This document shows positions 1 through 8,379 of a stretch of 64,000 nucleotides of DNA, in pieces. Position 1 is the stretch's first letter, and every line of letters starts with the position of its first letter. The stretch is from Salsuginibacillus kocurii DSM 18087 (lineage in GTDB: Bacteria; Bacillota; Bacilli; Bacillales; Marinococcaceae): the NCBI RefSeq assembly GCF_000377705.1, contig NZ_KB898627.1:299216-363215 (forward strand), given 5' to 3'. The translations under genes and the position numbers were made by a program. The notes below the pieces were generated by a model, which worked only from the letters and a program-made list of their open reading frames with translations, searched no databases and was not told the origin of the DNA.

Positions 1-617
1 GCTTCAAGTCCGAGCGCGTCACAGACGGTTGCTTCAATCGCCGGCGGAATATTGGCGAATGTGCCGACAGCGCCGCTCATCTTGCCAACGCGCACGCCTT
101 CAGCCGCTTCGTCGAACCGTTTTAAATTCCGCTTCATTTCGTCATGCCAGAGCGCAAGCTTCAAGCCAAATGTTGTCGGTTCAGCGTGAACGCCGTGGGT
201 ACGCCCCATCATAATCGTATATTTATGTTCTTTTGCTTTATTAGCCAATACGTCAATAAACCGTTCCAGGTCTTTTCGCAATATGTCATTGGCTTGTTTT
301 AATAAGTAGGAAAGAGCAGTGTCGACAACATCGGTCGAAGTTAAGCCGTAATGTACCCATTTCTTTTCATCGCCAAGCGTTTCCGATACCGCCCGGGTAA
401 AAGCCACCACATCATGGCGCGTTTCTGCTTCAATTTCATGAATGCGTTCGACAGCAAATGAAGCATGGGCGCGAATTTTTTTCACGTCTTCTTCAGGAAT
501 ATCTCCTAGTTTCGCCCACGCTTCACAAGCTGCGATTTCTACTTCCAGCCAAGCGTTATAGCGGTTTTCTTCTGTCCAGATGCTTCCCATTTCCTCTCGT
601 GTATACCGTTCGATCAT
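1..617 (-). CDS. purB: Adenylosuccinate lyase, 3' end outside window
   Basis: Adenylosuccinate lyase acts twice in purine synthesis, releasing fumarate from SAICAR and from adenylosuccinate in the cytosol. The reverse strand is open from the ATG at 617 to the window edge, giving about 205 N-terminal residues that begin [14 protein letters not shown]. The stretch includes the conserved [11 protein letters not shown] and [10 protein letters not shown] motifs near residues 90-150; the latter histidine belongs to the fumarase/ASL active site. The gene starts 15 nt after the purK stop, so it is third in a purE-purK-purB order and shares their PurR/riboswitch control. The C-terminal half and the signature loop lie outside the window. 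Identification is secure. Confidence 0.96.
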   Translation of the reverse strand, partial: MIERYTREEMGSIWTEENRYNAWLEVEIAACEAWAKLGDIPEEDVKKIRAHASFAVERIHEIEAETRHDVVAFTRAVSETLGDEKKWVHYGLTSTDVVDTALSYLLKQANDILRKDLERFIDVLANKAKEHKYTIMMGRTHGVHAEPTTFGLKLALWHDEMKRNLKRFDEAAEGVRVGKMSGAVGTFANIPPAIEATVCDALGLE

Positions 618-632
618 CTCTTCTCTCCACTC

Positions 633-1775
633 CTAGCCATTAATAGTTGTTGGCGCGTCCCATACGGTGAGCCGCTCCGTTTCTTGGATTGCTTCTTCAA
701 TCGAGGCACCGATGACATTTACGTGGCCCATCTTGCGGCCGGGACGAGCCTCTCCTTTATCATACAGATGCACGAAGGCACTTGAAAGTCGTGGAAGCTG
801 TTCGTTGAGCGGTTGCACATGTTCACCGAGCACATTCGTCATCACAACCGGGCGGGTCATCTCCGGCTCAATAAGCGGCCAATTGCAGATCGAGCGGATA
901 TGCTGGGTGAATTGGGAAACCGTGCAGGCATCAAGGCTATAATGGCCAGAATTATGCGGGCGCGGTGCCAATTCATTTACGTAAATTTCTTCGTTTTCTG
1001 TGACGAACATTTCAACAGCAAGCGTCCCAACAAGCTGGATGTGCCGGGCTAGCTTCTGCGCGAGTTGAACGGCTCGCTCATGAACAAGCGGAGAAACACG
1101 TGCCGGTACGAACGTTTGATGCAAAATATTATTTTGATGGTCGTTTTCAGCGACCGGAAAAACAGTCATTTCTCCGGTTGGCGTTCTCGAAACAATGACA
1201 GAGACCTCTTTGTGAAAAGGAATCCATTGCTCCATAACGAGTTCTTCGGCATGCTGCAGCTGTTTAAAAGCCTCTGCTGCTTCACGTTCACCTTCAATCA
1301 CAACCTGGCCTTTGCCGTCGTACCCGCCGCGGCACGTTTTTAGCACGGACGGCGCGCCAAGTGCTTTCACTGCTTGTTCAGCTTCTGCTTCCGTACGAAC
1401 GGCTTGATATTTCGCAACCGGCAGGCCGGCAGCTTCTAGTGCTTCTTTTTCCCGCAAACGGTGCTGGGTTGTTTTGAGAAGGTCTGTCCCTTGAACGAGC
1501 TTGCCAGCTTCTTCAAGCGGGCGCGCCGCCACAGCATCGACGTTTTCAAACTCAAATGTCACGACGTCACACTTGGCGTTCAAAGCAGCAATCGCTTCTG
1601 CATCGTCATAAGGCGCTATGATCTCTTCGTCGGCAATCTGCCCGGCGGAGGAATTTGCTTTCGGCTCCAGCACCACAATGCGATACCCCATTTCCCGGGC
1701 CGCAAGTGCTATCATCCGGCCGAGTTGGCCGCCTCCGAGAATGCCGATCGTTGCTCCTGGTTGAATGACAGTCAT
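633..1775 (-). CDS. purK: N5-carboxyaminoimidazole ribonucleotide synthase
   Basis: PurK is an ATP-grasp enzyme that converts AIR, bicarbonate and ATP to N5-CAIR in de novo purine synthesis. The 380-residue product has the family length. It opens with a glycine-rich nucleotide fold ([11 protein letters not shown], residues 11-21). The ATP-grasp region has a [12 protein letters not shown] motif near residue 147, and [17 protein letters not shown] near 270 carries the metal- and ATP-binding residues. The start ATG overlaps the purE stop by 4 nt (ATGA), indicating translational coupling. It follows the canonical Bacillus pur order and should be controlled from the purE leader. Confidence 0.97.
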   Translation of the reverse strand: MTVIQPGATIGILGGGQLGRMIALAAREMGYRIVVLEPKANSSAGQIADEEIIAPYDDAEAIAALNAKCDVVTFEFENVDAVAARPLEEAGKLVQGTDLLKTTQHRLREKEALEAAGLPVAKYQAVRTEAEAEQAVKALGAPSVLKTCRGGYDGKGQVVIEGEREAAEAFKQLQHAEELVMEQWIPFHKEVSVIVSRTPTGEMTVFPVAENDHQNNILHQTFVPARVSPLVHERAVQLAQKLARHIQLVGTLAVEMFVTENEEIYVNELAPRPHNSGHYSLDACTVSQFTQHIRSICNWPLIEPEMTRPVVMTNVLGEHVQPLNEQLPRLSSAFVHLYDKGEARPGRKMGHVNVIGASIEEAIQETERLTVWDAPTTING

Positions 1776-2257
1776 ATCGTTTCACCATCCGCTTTCACTT
1801 TTTCAGCGAGCTGATCCCTGCGTTCCTGCAAGCGAGCAGCCAGCTTTTCATCAAAAGCGCTCAGCATTTGCGCAGCGAGGAGGCCGGCGTTCGTGGCGCC
1901 CGCTTTCCCAATCGCTACCGTCGCGACCGGCACGCCGGCAGGCATCTGTACAATCGAAAGCAAAGAATCCATGCCTTGCAGCGCTTTAGACTGAACCGGC
2001 ACCCCGATAACCGGCAGCGTCGTTTTCGCTGCCACCATGCCCGGCAAGTGTGCCGCGCCGCCGGCTCCAGCGATAATCACTTTTACGCCCCGCTCCCGAG
2101 CCGACTCTGCATATTCAAACATCACATCCGGCGTGCGGTGTGCCGATACGACCTTTTTTTCATAAGATACATCTAGTTCATCCAATATCTCACAGGCATG
2201 GGCCATCGTCTCCCAATCTGACGTGCTTCCCATAATGACGCCTACTTCAATTGTCAT
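1772..2257 (-). CDS. purE: N5-CAIR mutase (class I PurE)
   Basis: PurE moves the carboxylate of N5-CAIR to carbon 4, giving CAIR for PurC. The 161-residue product shows the class I signature [13 protein letters not shown] at the N terminus, SAHRTPD near residue 43 (the active-site histidine) and a GGAAHLPGM loop. It is the first gene of the purE-purK-purB group. About 380 nt of leader precedes it, with an operator, promoter, guanine riboswitch, terminator and a palindromic repeat between terminator and gene. A good ribosome site (GAAGGAGGA) lies just upstream of the ATG. Confidence 0.97.
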   Translation of the reverse strand: MTIEVGVIMGSTSDWETMAHACEILDELDVSYEKKVVSAHRTPDVMFEYAESARERGVKVIIAGAGGAAHLPGMVAAKTTLPVIGVPVQSKALQGMDSLLSIVQMPAGVPVATVAIGKAGATNAGLLAAQMLSAFDEKLAARLQERRDQLAEKVKADGETI

Positions 2258-2329
2258 GACTGTTCCTCCTTCACTGGTTGTGAGTAGCTGCTATTCAACA
2301 CGTCCTCAGATTAAAAGGTCTTTAGCGCC

Positions 2330-2515
2330 TTTTATTAATGAAGGATCTGTTAAAGAGGGGGGAATTCTTCCTTCCATGGCCTCGCTTTCCGCGGGCGAAC
2401 AGCGAGCCTCCTCAGGCTGAAGCCCTGCGGGGTCTCGCCAGGTCCGCTTTTCCCGCAGGAGTCTCGGCCATTCCCGGACATTCAACAACCTGTATCTACA
2501 CTATCCTTTAACAGA
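2330..2515. repeat. Dispersed GC-rich palindromic repeat in the purE leader
   Basis: A GC-rich block with many inverted segments, including TTTCCGCGGGCG and TCCCGCAGGAGTC, lies between the riboswitch terminator and purE. A diverged copy in the opposite orientation lies at about 32170-32290, sharing the CTCCTGCGG and CCCGCGGAAAG ends. This kind of intergenic element is common in Bacillaceae; no protein is encoded. Its position means it is transcribed as part of the pur 5' leader. Confidence 0.6.
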
Positions 2516-2520
2516 CCTAT

Positions 2521-2572
2521 AAAAAAACGGGTTCCATGCTTCTCTAGTTATGAGAGAAAGCAGCAGGAACCC
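2521..2572 (-). terminator. Riboswitch-controlled intrinsic terminator upstream of purE
   Basis: Read on the minus strand, CGGGTTCC pairs with GGAACCCG around a loop that itself contains a CTTTCTCTC/GAGAG hairpin, and the stem is followed by a run of seven T. It sits just downstream of the guanine aptamer at 2638-2704, the usual arrangement for guanine-dependent transcription termination. Confidence 0.8.
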
Positions 2573-2637
2573 GGTGGTTTACCTATGTAAACTGAATATT
2601 CGACACAGCTCACATATATAAAGGTTATATGCTCTCC

Positions 2638-2704
2638 CTCATAGTCTAGCTATTTACGGTAGCCAGGTAGAAACTTTTGGGCCATATTCCCAACGATATA
2701 TGAG
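2638..2704 (-). promoter_or_regulatory. Guanine-class purine riboswitch aptamer
   Basis: The minus strand carries the purine aptamer core. A CTCATA/TATGAG P1 stem encloses two arms with the conserved AGTTTCTACC and CCGTAAAT junction and loop sequences. The specificity base, in GACTATG just before P1 closes, is C, which pairs with guanine or hypoxanthine rather than adenine. It is followed by the terminator at 2521-2572, so excess guanine should stop transcription into purEKB. Confidence 0.93.
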
Positions 2705-2741
2705 GTAATTTACTTTATTTAATGAAGAACTCTTAGTTATT

Positions 2742-2817
2742 ATTTTAGCGATTGTTAGATATATTGTCAAAGTATAATCGAATATTGATAGAAATAATTG
2801 AAATATTGTTCGGTTTT
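2742..2817 (-). promoter_or_regulatory. PurR operator and sigma-A promoter of purE operon
   Basis: On the minus strand, TTGACA (2765-2770) and TAAAAT (2742-2747) are separated by exactly 17 nt, an almost ideal sigma-A promoter. Upstream at 2805-2817 is AAAACCGAACAAT, a perfect match to the PurBox consensus AWWWCCGAACWWT, and a weaker inverted box (ATATTCGAT) lies between it and the -35. This matches the two-box PurR operators known from B. subtilis. The operon is therefore inferred to be controlled by PurR and by the riboswitch. Confidence 0.85.
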
Positions 2818-2855
2818 TGCTGATAACACCGTAAGATCAACCTCTTTTCAAGCCG

Positions 2856-3107
2856 TTATTCGGACAATAGCTGTTTTCCTTCAAATACAATCTGCTGCCT
2901 TAACAACACCGGCTCACCATCTTGTTCAGACTCAGCTTCCGTAAACACCGGCTCCTCCATGCGCCGTACCGGCATATATCCTTCTGCTTTCATACGAGCT
3001 AAACAGTCATCAATTGATTCGTTCTCCATCACTTCAAACCGCTTTTTCGGCTGCGGCTGTGCCGTATTTGCAGCCGAAGCTTTTTTCTTTTTCTTTTTTT
3101 TCGCCAC
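2856..3107 (-). CDS. yebG: NETI-motif protein (YebG-like)
   Basis: This is a small basic-to-acidic protein of unknown function from the family that lies beside purE in Bacillus. A poly-lysine N terminus is followed by KKRFEV and a NETI-like ENESIDDCLARMKAEGY segment, then a variable acidic tail. I chose the GTG at 3107, giving 83 residues: it overlaps the yebE stop (TAGTG) and has AAAGGAG upstream. An upstream ATG at 3131 would lie inside yebE. Function is not known; synteny and motif support the name. Confidence 0.78.
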   Translation of the reverse strand: MAKKKKKKKASAANTAQPQPKKRFEVMENESIDDCLARMKAEGYMPVRRMEEPVFTEAESEQDGEPVLLRQQIVFEGKQLLSE

Positions 3108-3646
3108 TATTTTCGTACTCCTTTCACCCAAAACCCACCAAAGAAGTTTTTCGGTTCATGAGATATAATAAATGCTCGTGGGTCAAGCGCGCGAATGGTA
3201 TCATATAAATCCAATTCCGAACGCCGCGACGTTAGAATTTCCATCATTAATCGTTCACCTTCCCGCCCGTAAGCGATCCAGTTTGTCACCCCGTAACCGC
3301 GATCCCTTAACGCATTAGGAATATCTGGTTCATACTCGCGCGTAATCACATTTACTGTAATATATCCTAAGGCCAGCTTCTCTTCAATTTTCATCCCCAT
3401 AATCACGCCGCTGCCATACCCTAACGCATAAGCTACTACATGCAAAACTGAATCCATGTTGTCTAACACTAGCCCGAGCCCCAGCACATAAACCGTAACC
3501 TCTACCATTCCAACACAAGCTGCTGTATAGCGCCGGCCCTTTAGTGTGAATATCATGCGGACAGTAAATAAACTAACATACATTACATTAATCAACAGAA
3601 TCACTAACAGTAACGACCACGCATTTTCAATCAATGCTTCTACCAC
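3107..3646 (-). CDS. yebE: DUF2179/UPF0316 membrane protein YebE
   Basis: A 179-residue membrane protein with about three N-terminal hydrophobic segments (residues 8-28, 40-60 and 66-85) and a cytosolic C-terminal DUF2179 domain. The start is a GTG preceded by GGGGGAGG. The family is UPF0316; in B. subtilis yebE sits in the same guaA-pbuG-yeb-pur neighbourhood. The biochemical role is unknown. Translation appears coupled to yebG through the TAGTG overlap. Confidence 0.85.
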   Translation of the reverse strand: MVEALIENAWSLLLVILLINVMYVSLFTVRMIFTLKGRRYTAACVGMVEVTVYVLGLGLVLDNMDSVLHVVAYALGYGSGVIMGMKIEEKLALGYITVNVITREYEPDIPNALRDRGYGVTNWIAYGREGERLMMEILTSRRSELDLYDTIRALDPRAFIISHEPKNFFGGFWVKGVRK

Positions 3647-3898
3647 TAATGCCGCCTCCCCCTTACCGAATCTTCTATTAAATATGAGGGAAGTTAGAAA
3701 ACAATATCATGATTTCACCGCAATTAAAACACTTCCATTCGACAACAAACCACAAAAAAACGAAGAGCTTCTCCAACCTTATAGCATGTTATACTAAACC
3801 AAAACCATTTCATTTTCGACTCTGTTAAAGGATGCTAGTGCGCAAAACAAGCACCACTAAAAGAACTCAGATCCAATTTAATAAATAAAGGAGGCTGT

Positions 3899-4768
3899 AT
3901 GATGCGGGCCCTATCTTTTTTACCAGCAGCTACTGAAATCATTAAAAAGCTTGATTTAACCGACCAACTCGCAGGCGTCACCTTCGAATGCCCAATCGAC
4001 CGCCCTGTCGTCGTCCATTCCGAACTAGAAAACGAGACACTTTCAAGTGAAGAAATTAACACTGCCGTCAGCCAAGCCGCTAAAGCCGGCCGCTCTCTCT
4101 ATACTGTTGACCTCGACAAAGTAAGAGAGCTCGCCCCCGACGTCGTCTTCACCCAACGCGTCTGCACCATCTGTCAAATCGGCGAAGACGAAACCATAGA
4201 AGCACTCTCCCATCTCCCTCACCCTCCGACTGTGATCTCGCTCTCTCCAGCCACCTTAAGCGACGTGAGAAACGATATACTAACAGTCAGTGAAGCCCTG
4301 GCGGCAAAGAAAAGCGGAGAGCAACTCGTCCAGGAGATCGACCAGCGTCTTGAAGCGGTACGCGAGCGAAGCCCCGCTAACGCTCTGCGCGTGTTTTTTA
4401 TGGAATGGATGGACCCCATTTTCCATGCTGGGCATTGGATTCCGGAAATGATCGAAGCAGCTGGAGGGTATGATGCCTTTGCCAAGAAGGGCGGTAAATC
4501 AGGAACCGTTACACTTGCCGAACTCGAAGCGTATGACCCTGACTTAATCATCGCAGCCCCGTGTGGATTAAGCGGGGCCGAAGCCGAAAACGAACTTGCT
4601 GCCTATATGGAAAAAGACGAGTGGAAAAGGATCCGCGCCGTAAGAGAGCAACAAGTACACGTCCTCGACGCTCATCTGTTCACCCAGCCCGGTCCTGATT
4701 TAATCACAGGAATTGAACAACTTGCAGAGATTATCGAAGCACAACCGATCAAACAAGAGGCTAAATAA
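3899..4768 (+). CDS. Cobalamin/Fe-siderophore-type binding protein without signal peptide
   Basis: The 289-residue protein has the class III solute-binding (BtuF-like) fold signature: RALSFLPAATEII at the N terminus, a CTICQIG segment near residue 87, and a VTLAELEAYDPDLII motif near 200. There is no signal peptide or lipobox, and no ABC permease or ATPase gene is adjacent. It is thus probably a cytosolic member of the BtuF-like family rather than a transporter subunit. The ligand cannot be told from sequence. A strong AAAGGAGG site precedes ATG 3899; a second ATG follows immediately. It ends at a bidirectional terminator shared with bpsB. Confidence 0.8.
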   Translation: MMRALSFLPAATEIIKKLDLTDQLAGVTFECPIDRPVVVHSELENETLSSEEINTAVSQAAKAGRSLYTVDLDKVRELAPDVVFTQRVCTICQIGEDETIEALSHLPHPPTVISLSPATLSDVRNDILTVSEALAAKKSGEQLVQEIDQRLEAVRERSPANALRVFFMEWMDPIFHAGHWIPEMIEAAGGYDAFAKKGGKSGTVTLAELEAYDPDLIIAAPCGLSGAEAENELAAYMEKDEWKRIRAVREQQVHVLDAHLFTQPGPDLITGIEQLAEIIEAQPIKQEAK

Positions 4769-4774
4769 GTCCGC

Positions 4775-4811
4775 AAAAAGGAGCTCTCCACGTTATGGAG
4801 AGCTCCTTTCT
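4775..4811. terminator. Bidirectional terminator
   Basis: A perfect inverted repeat, AAAGGAGCTCTCCA / TGGAGAGCTCCTTT, sits with a 5-nt loop between two convergent genes. It has A-rich and T-rich flanks suited to termination from both sides. Confidence 0.85.
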
Positions 4812-5326
4812 TGGAGGCCAGAGCTATACAAACGCCAGGCCTGTTCCTCCGCTGGAATACGAATTAATAGAATAAGCATGGCATTTAACACCGTAAACAG
4901 TACAGCTGTAACATACGCACCAAACATCAGAGGCAGCGCGAGAATCTCGACACTGACGATGATATAATTTGGGTGCTTCATAAACCGGTAGGGCCCTTTC
5001 GTTACTGGCGTTGCTCCAGGCAGCACGATGATTTTTGTATTCCAGTAACGATGTAAGCTAACAAGAACCCACATACGGCCCATCTGTGCTGTGAGAAAAA
5101 GCATAAAGGGCAGCCACCACCAGCCCGGCAGACCCGATCTGATCAAGCCGACTTCAGCCAACAGCACTAAAAAGAAACCAGCGTGTAAAAAGATGAACCA
5201 CTTATAATGGTCCTGGCCGTATTCTTTAGCTCCTTGTGCTTTCATCCATTTTTCATTGCGTTTCGCAATCATTAGTTCAATCAGCCGCTGCCCAATCGTC
5301 CATATCATCACAATTGCAAAAAGCAA
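4793..5326 (-). CDS. bpsB: Alkylpyrone O-methyltransferase, ICMT family (BpsB/YpbQ)
   Basis: A 177-residue integral membrane protein with four to five hydrophobic segments and the isoprenylcysteine carboxyl methyltransferase core: PYRFMKHPNY near residue 110 and the PAEEQAW tail near 158. It lies 6 nt after a type III polyketide synthase gene. In B. subtilis the same pair, bpsA-bpsB, makes alkylpyrones and methyl-ethers them, and I infer that role here. The start is TTG at 5326, with GGAGG nine bases upstream; no better ATG exists before the first membrane segment. Confidence 0.88.
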   Translation of the reverse strand: MLFAIVMIWTIGQRLIELMIAKRNEKWMKAQGAKEYGQDHYKWFIFLHAGFFLVLLAEVGLIRSGLPGWWWLPFMLFLTAQMGRMWVLVSLHRYWNTKIIVLPGATPVTKGPYRFMKHPNYIIVSVEILALPLMFGAYVTAVLFTVLNAMLILLIRIPAEEQAWRLYSSGLQERSSP

Positions 5327-5332
5327 TTCTAG

Positions 5333-6400
5333 TTACCTCCATTCCATTGCGAGCATTTCTGCACTAAACCCAGGACCCAATGCGCCAAGCAGGCCAACTT
5401 CCCCTTTTAGCGGCGAGCTATTCATCACATCTTCAAGTACGTACAATACGCTGGGCGAGGACATATTCCCGTGCCATTTAAGTATTTGTTCCGATAAGGC
5501 CAGCTGCTCCTGTGATACATTCAGTGAGGTCCGGTAAGCGTCCAGCACCTTTCGCCCGCCCGGGTGCAAAATCCAACGATCGGTACTTTCAATGTCCCAA
5601 TTAAAAGAGCTAAGAAACGATTCAATCCGGGGCCTGAGCCACGTCGAAATAAGCGAAGGAATGTCCCGCGAAAAAACGACATGAAAGCCCGTATCTTTAA
5701 TGTCCCAGCCCATGACCCGCTCTGAATCCGGCATCAGCTCAGCTTGAGTGCCTAGAATATGTGGACCTTCTGCACAGTAACCGCTACTTTCTTCACCACT
5801 TACCAGGGCACAGCTTACACCGTCGCCAAAAAGTGAAGTGCCCACAAAGTTGCTTTTCGAAATATCATCCCGCTGAAATGTTAAACTGCAAAGCTCTACG
5901 CAAAGCACGAGCACATTCGCCGTTGGATGAGCGAGACAATAATCATATGCTCTTGCTAAACCACCAGCTCCTCCCGCACAACCCAGGCCCCACAAGGGAA
6001 TACGTGTCGTCTCATTTTTCAAGCCTGTACCATTCATAATGCGAGCTTCCAGCGTCGGTGCGGCCATCCCACTGCTTGTTACGCTTATAAAGGCATCAAT
6101 ATCTTCAATGCCCACCGCTTGCTTCGTTTGTTTGATACAGTTCAGCACAGCTTCAGTCCCTAAATCAACAGCGTGCTCGATAAAAAGAGTGTTTCGTTCT
6201 TCCAAACCTTTGTCTTTTTTATACCAATCAATCGGCATAACAAATTGTCGTTCTTTAATGCCACCGTTTTCAAACACTTGCAGCATACGCTCAAGTGAAG
6301 ACAAACGTTCATTAAAAAGTTCGCGAATGAAAGACTCCATTTCATCCTGCGAAACATGGTATGCCGGAAGGGCACGGGCCACAGAGCGGATAACCGGCAT
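5333..6400 (-). CDS. bpsA: Type III polyketide synthase (BpsA/chalcone synthase family)
   Basis: A homodimeric type III PKS that condenses fatty acyl-CoA with malonyl units to alkylpyrones. The 355 residues match the family. The catalytic cysteine is Cys141 in GLGCAGGAGG, the active-site histidine lies in WILHPGGRK near residue 295, and the asparagine in WHGNMSSPS near 328; all three are present. The N-terminal RALPAYHVSQDE is typical of Bacillus BpsA. It is first in a two-gene operon with bpsB. The likely product is a triketide or tetraketide alkylpyrone, inferred from family knowledge. Confidence 0.93.
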   Translation of the reverse strand: MPVIRSVARALPAYHVSQDEMESFIRELFNERLSSLERMLQVFENGGIKERQFVMPIDWYKKDKGLEERNTLFIEHAVDLGTEAVLNCIKQTKQAVGIEDIDAFISVTSSGMAAPTLEARIMNGTGLKNETTRIPLWGLGCAGGAGGLARAYDYCLAHPTANVLVLCVELCSLTFQRDDISKSNFVGTSLFGDGVSCALVSGEESSGYCAEGPHILGTQAELMPDSERVMGWDIKDTGFHVVFSRDIPSLISTWLRPRIESFLSSFNWDIESTDRWILHPGGRKVLDAYRTSLNVSQEQLALSEQILKWHGNMSSPSVLYVLEDVMNSSPLKGEVGLLGALGPGFSAEMLAMEWR

Positions 6401-6749
6401 GCGCTCACTTCCTCTCCAAAAATCTAACCACGTGAATAAAAGTTAGTCTTCCCTGAATGGAAACATTTACTCGATTATTTTAAAAAATACAGGCTTTTAT
6501 TCACTTTCTTTTATAAGTAGTGCCGGTCCCTACCCCCTATTGAAATGGAGCCTCATGTATTATGCTTGCACCTTAGCATGAATTCGAGTTATACACTTCT
6601 TACTAAACCTGATGGCACCTACCTGTTCCATTCCCTCTTTTCAATTTTCAAGCACGATGATTTCAGGTTTACGTTTTTTCTGATATGGTAATAAGAAATA
6701 GGGAACATTATTGTCTAACTAGCTTTTTAATACAACAGGAGGCAATAAG
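6401..6749. other. Divergent intergenic region, no gene seen
   Basis: 349 bp between divergent bpsA and the patatin gene. It should hold both promoters; I could not settle either. A short TTATGCTTGCACCTTAG segment at about 6560-6577 resembles the word in the tandem repeats near tRNA-fMet (59.7-60.0 kb). No small ORF with a good ribosome site was found. Confidence 0.5.
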
Positions 6750-7640
6750 ATGAATAACGTCGGACTCGTGCTCGAAGGAGGAGGCATGCGCGGCATTTAC
6801 ACTGCTGGCGTGCTTGAGTTTTTTCTCGAACAACAGCTGCATTTCCCTTACGTTGTAGGCGCATCTGCCGGAGCTTCTATGGCTTGTTCATACTTAGCCA
6901 GGCAAAAAGGACGCAATAAAAAAGTAAATATTGGCTTAATCAAAGATTCACGTTTCATAAGCTTTCGCAACATCCTGCGGGAGCGCAGTTTATTTGGGAT
7001 GAATTTTTTATTTGACGAAGTGCCAAAGTCTATTATTCCACTAAATGTGGAGCAGGTACTTAACAACGACCAGCTCTTCCAAGTTGCCACCACCTGCATG
7101 ACAACTGGCAAAGCCGTATATCATTCCAACGACGGAAACTGTGACATTTTACAAGCGGTTAAAGCCTCAAGCAGCCTGCCTTTGTTATCTCCCTACGTAA
7201 CCATTGATGGGAAAAAGTTAATGGACGGCGGCGTGGCAGACCCCATCCCATTAGCGCAAGCCAGGCATGCCGGATTTAAAAAGAACGTAGTCGTGTTAAC
7301 GCGGGAAAGAGGATTCCGCAAAAAACAATCACCGTTGTCACCACTAGCACCCCGCATCTACAAAGAATACCCTGAGTTTGCCACGACAATGATGCACCGC
7401 ACCGACTTTTATAATGAACAACTGGATTGGATTGATGAACTAGAAGCCCGAGACGAAATTAAAGTACTGCGTCCCCCTTATGAAATAAACGTCAAACGTA
7501 CAGAAAAAGACCCGAAGAAATTACTGCGTCTTTACGAAGCAGGCTACCGCCATGCCAAAGAATTATGGCCGGAACTCCAACACTGGCATGAAGAGCCAAC
7601 AATTGAACAAGTAACACAACATGAACCACAGCCCGTGTAA
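6750..7640 (+). CDS. Patatin-like phospholipase family protein
   Basis: A 296-residue patatin-fold serine lipase-like protein. The oxyanion loop LEGGGMRGIY lies at residues 8-17, the nucleophile elbow GASAGAS has its serine near residue 39, and the catalytic aspartate is in MDGGVADP near residue 160, so the Ser-Asp dyad is complete. There is no signal peptide, so it probably acts in the cytosol on phospholipid or acyl esters. It resembles YjjU-type proteins. AGGAGG lies 7-12 nt before the ATG. It stands alone. Confidence 0.9.
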   Translation: MNNVGLVLEGGGMRGIYTAGVLEFFLEQQLHFPYVVGASAGASMACSYLARQKGRNKKVNIGLIKDSRFISFRNILRERSLFGMNFLFDEVPKSIIPLNVEQVLNNDQLFQVATTCMTTGKAVYHSNDGNCDILQAVKASSSLPLLSPYVTIDGKKLMDGGVADPIPLAQARHAGFKKNVVVLTRERGFRKKQSPLSPLAPRIYKEYPEFATTMMHRTDFYNEQLDWIDELEARDEIKVLRPPYEINVKRTEKDPKKLLRLYEAGYRHAKELWPELQHWHEEPTIEQVTQHEPQPV

Positions 7641-8379
7641 ACGAAAAGTGGCACATGTCGTTTTCGAGCAAGGAAAGCAAACGAAGAATGCGCAAGGAGT
7701 CGCTTAATGACTAAGAACGACGTTGAAAACACGCCGTCGGACTCGACTTGCCCGGCAAGATGCGGACCGCTCCCCGCGAAAAAAAGCGTGGATGAATGAC
7801 GCCGCTAAACAAACAAAACTAGAAACCCATCACTCCAAGCACTTCTTGTGGAAACATTTGCAACGCTAGTGAGCTCATGTCCGTTGCAATCCCGGCGTCG
7901 GCGGACACACTTTCCCCCAGGCACAAGCGCGTGATTGGCTTCATCTTCATCGCGCTTGCTGTCACTGCGTGTTCGCCATTCATTTTCGCTTCTAATAGCC
8001 ATAGGAGTTGCAAGCAGCTGGTGAGTAATAAGTTCACAAACCCTGTCGGTAGAAGCCTTAACACCCTACCAAGAGAAGATCCTCCTCCAACACGAATGCC
8101 TTCCCTTCTACCAGTTCACACCCTAGTTTTTATCCCGTTTACCAGAACTGAACCTTCAAGAAAAATTGGCTCAGCCAAGCCTACGGTGCAGGCTGAGCCT
8201 TAGTTGCACGTATACCGCTTCCTTCAACTATTCATATCTTACGGTGTAAAATAATTTAAAATTTTTATTTTCTTTGAAACAAATTGACTGTTCACTCGTA
8301 TTCTATGAAAGAGGCTCGGGTAAAGAGGCGTTTGTGCCTTTCCTCGATCCTTTGTAAAAACTTTATAGGAGGCTTTATT
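7641..8379. other. Intergenic region with possible decayed coding DNA
   Basis: About 740 bp without a convincing gene. On the minus strand from about 8200 to 7819, one frame stays open apart from one stop and reads as a hydrophobic segment followed by a compact domain-like tail; I do not recognise it. The opposite strand is also open over part of this stretch. The minus-strand reading begins at a hairpin (8168-8199). Part of the sequence around 8170-8220 recurs near 31711-31770. It may be a gene remnant or a repeat. Confidence 0.35.
8168..8199 (-). terminator. Hairpin GGCTCAGCC/GGCTGAGCC
   Basis: A perfect 9-bp inverted repeat with a 14-nt loop, followed on the minus strand by AATTTTTCTT. 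It could act as an intrinsic terminator, or be part of a dispersed repeat also seen in degraded form near 31715-31745. Confidence 0.5.
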
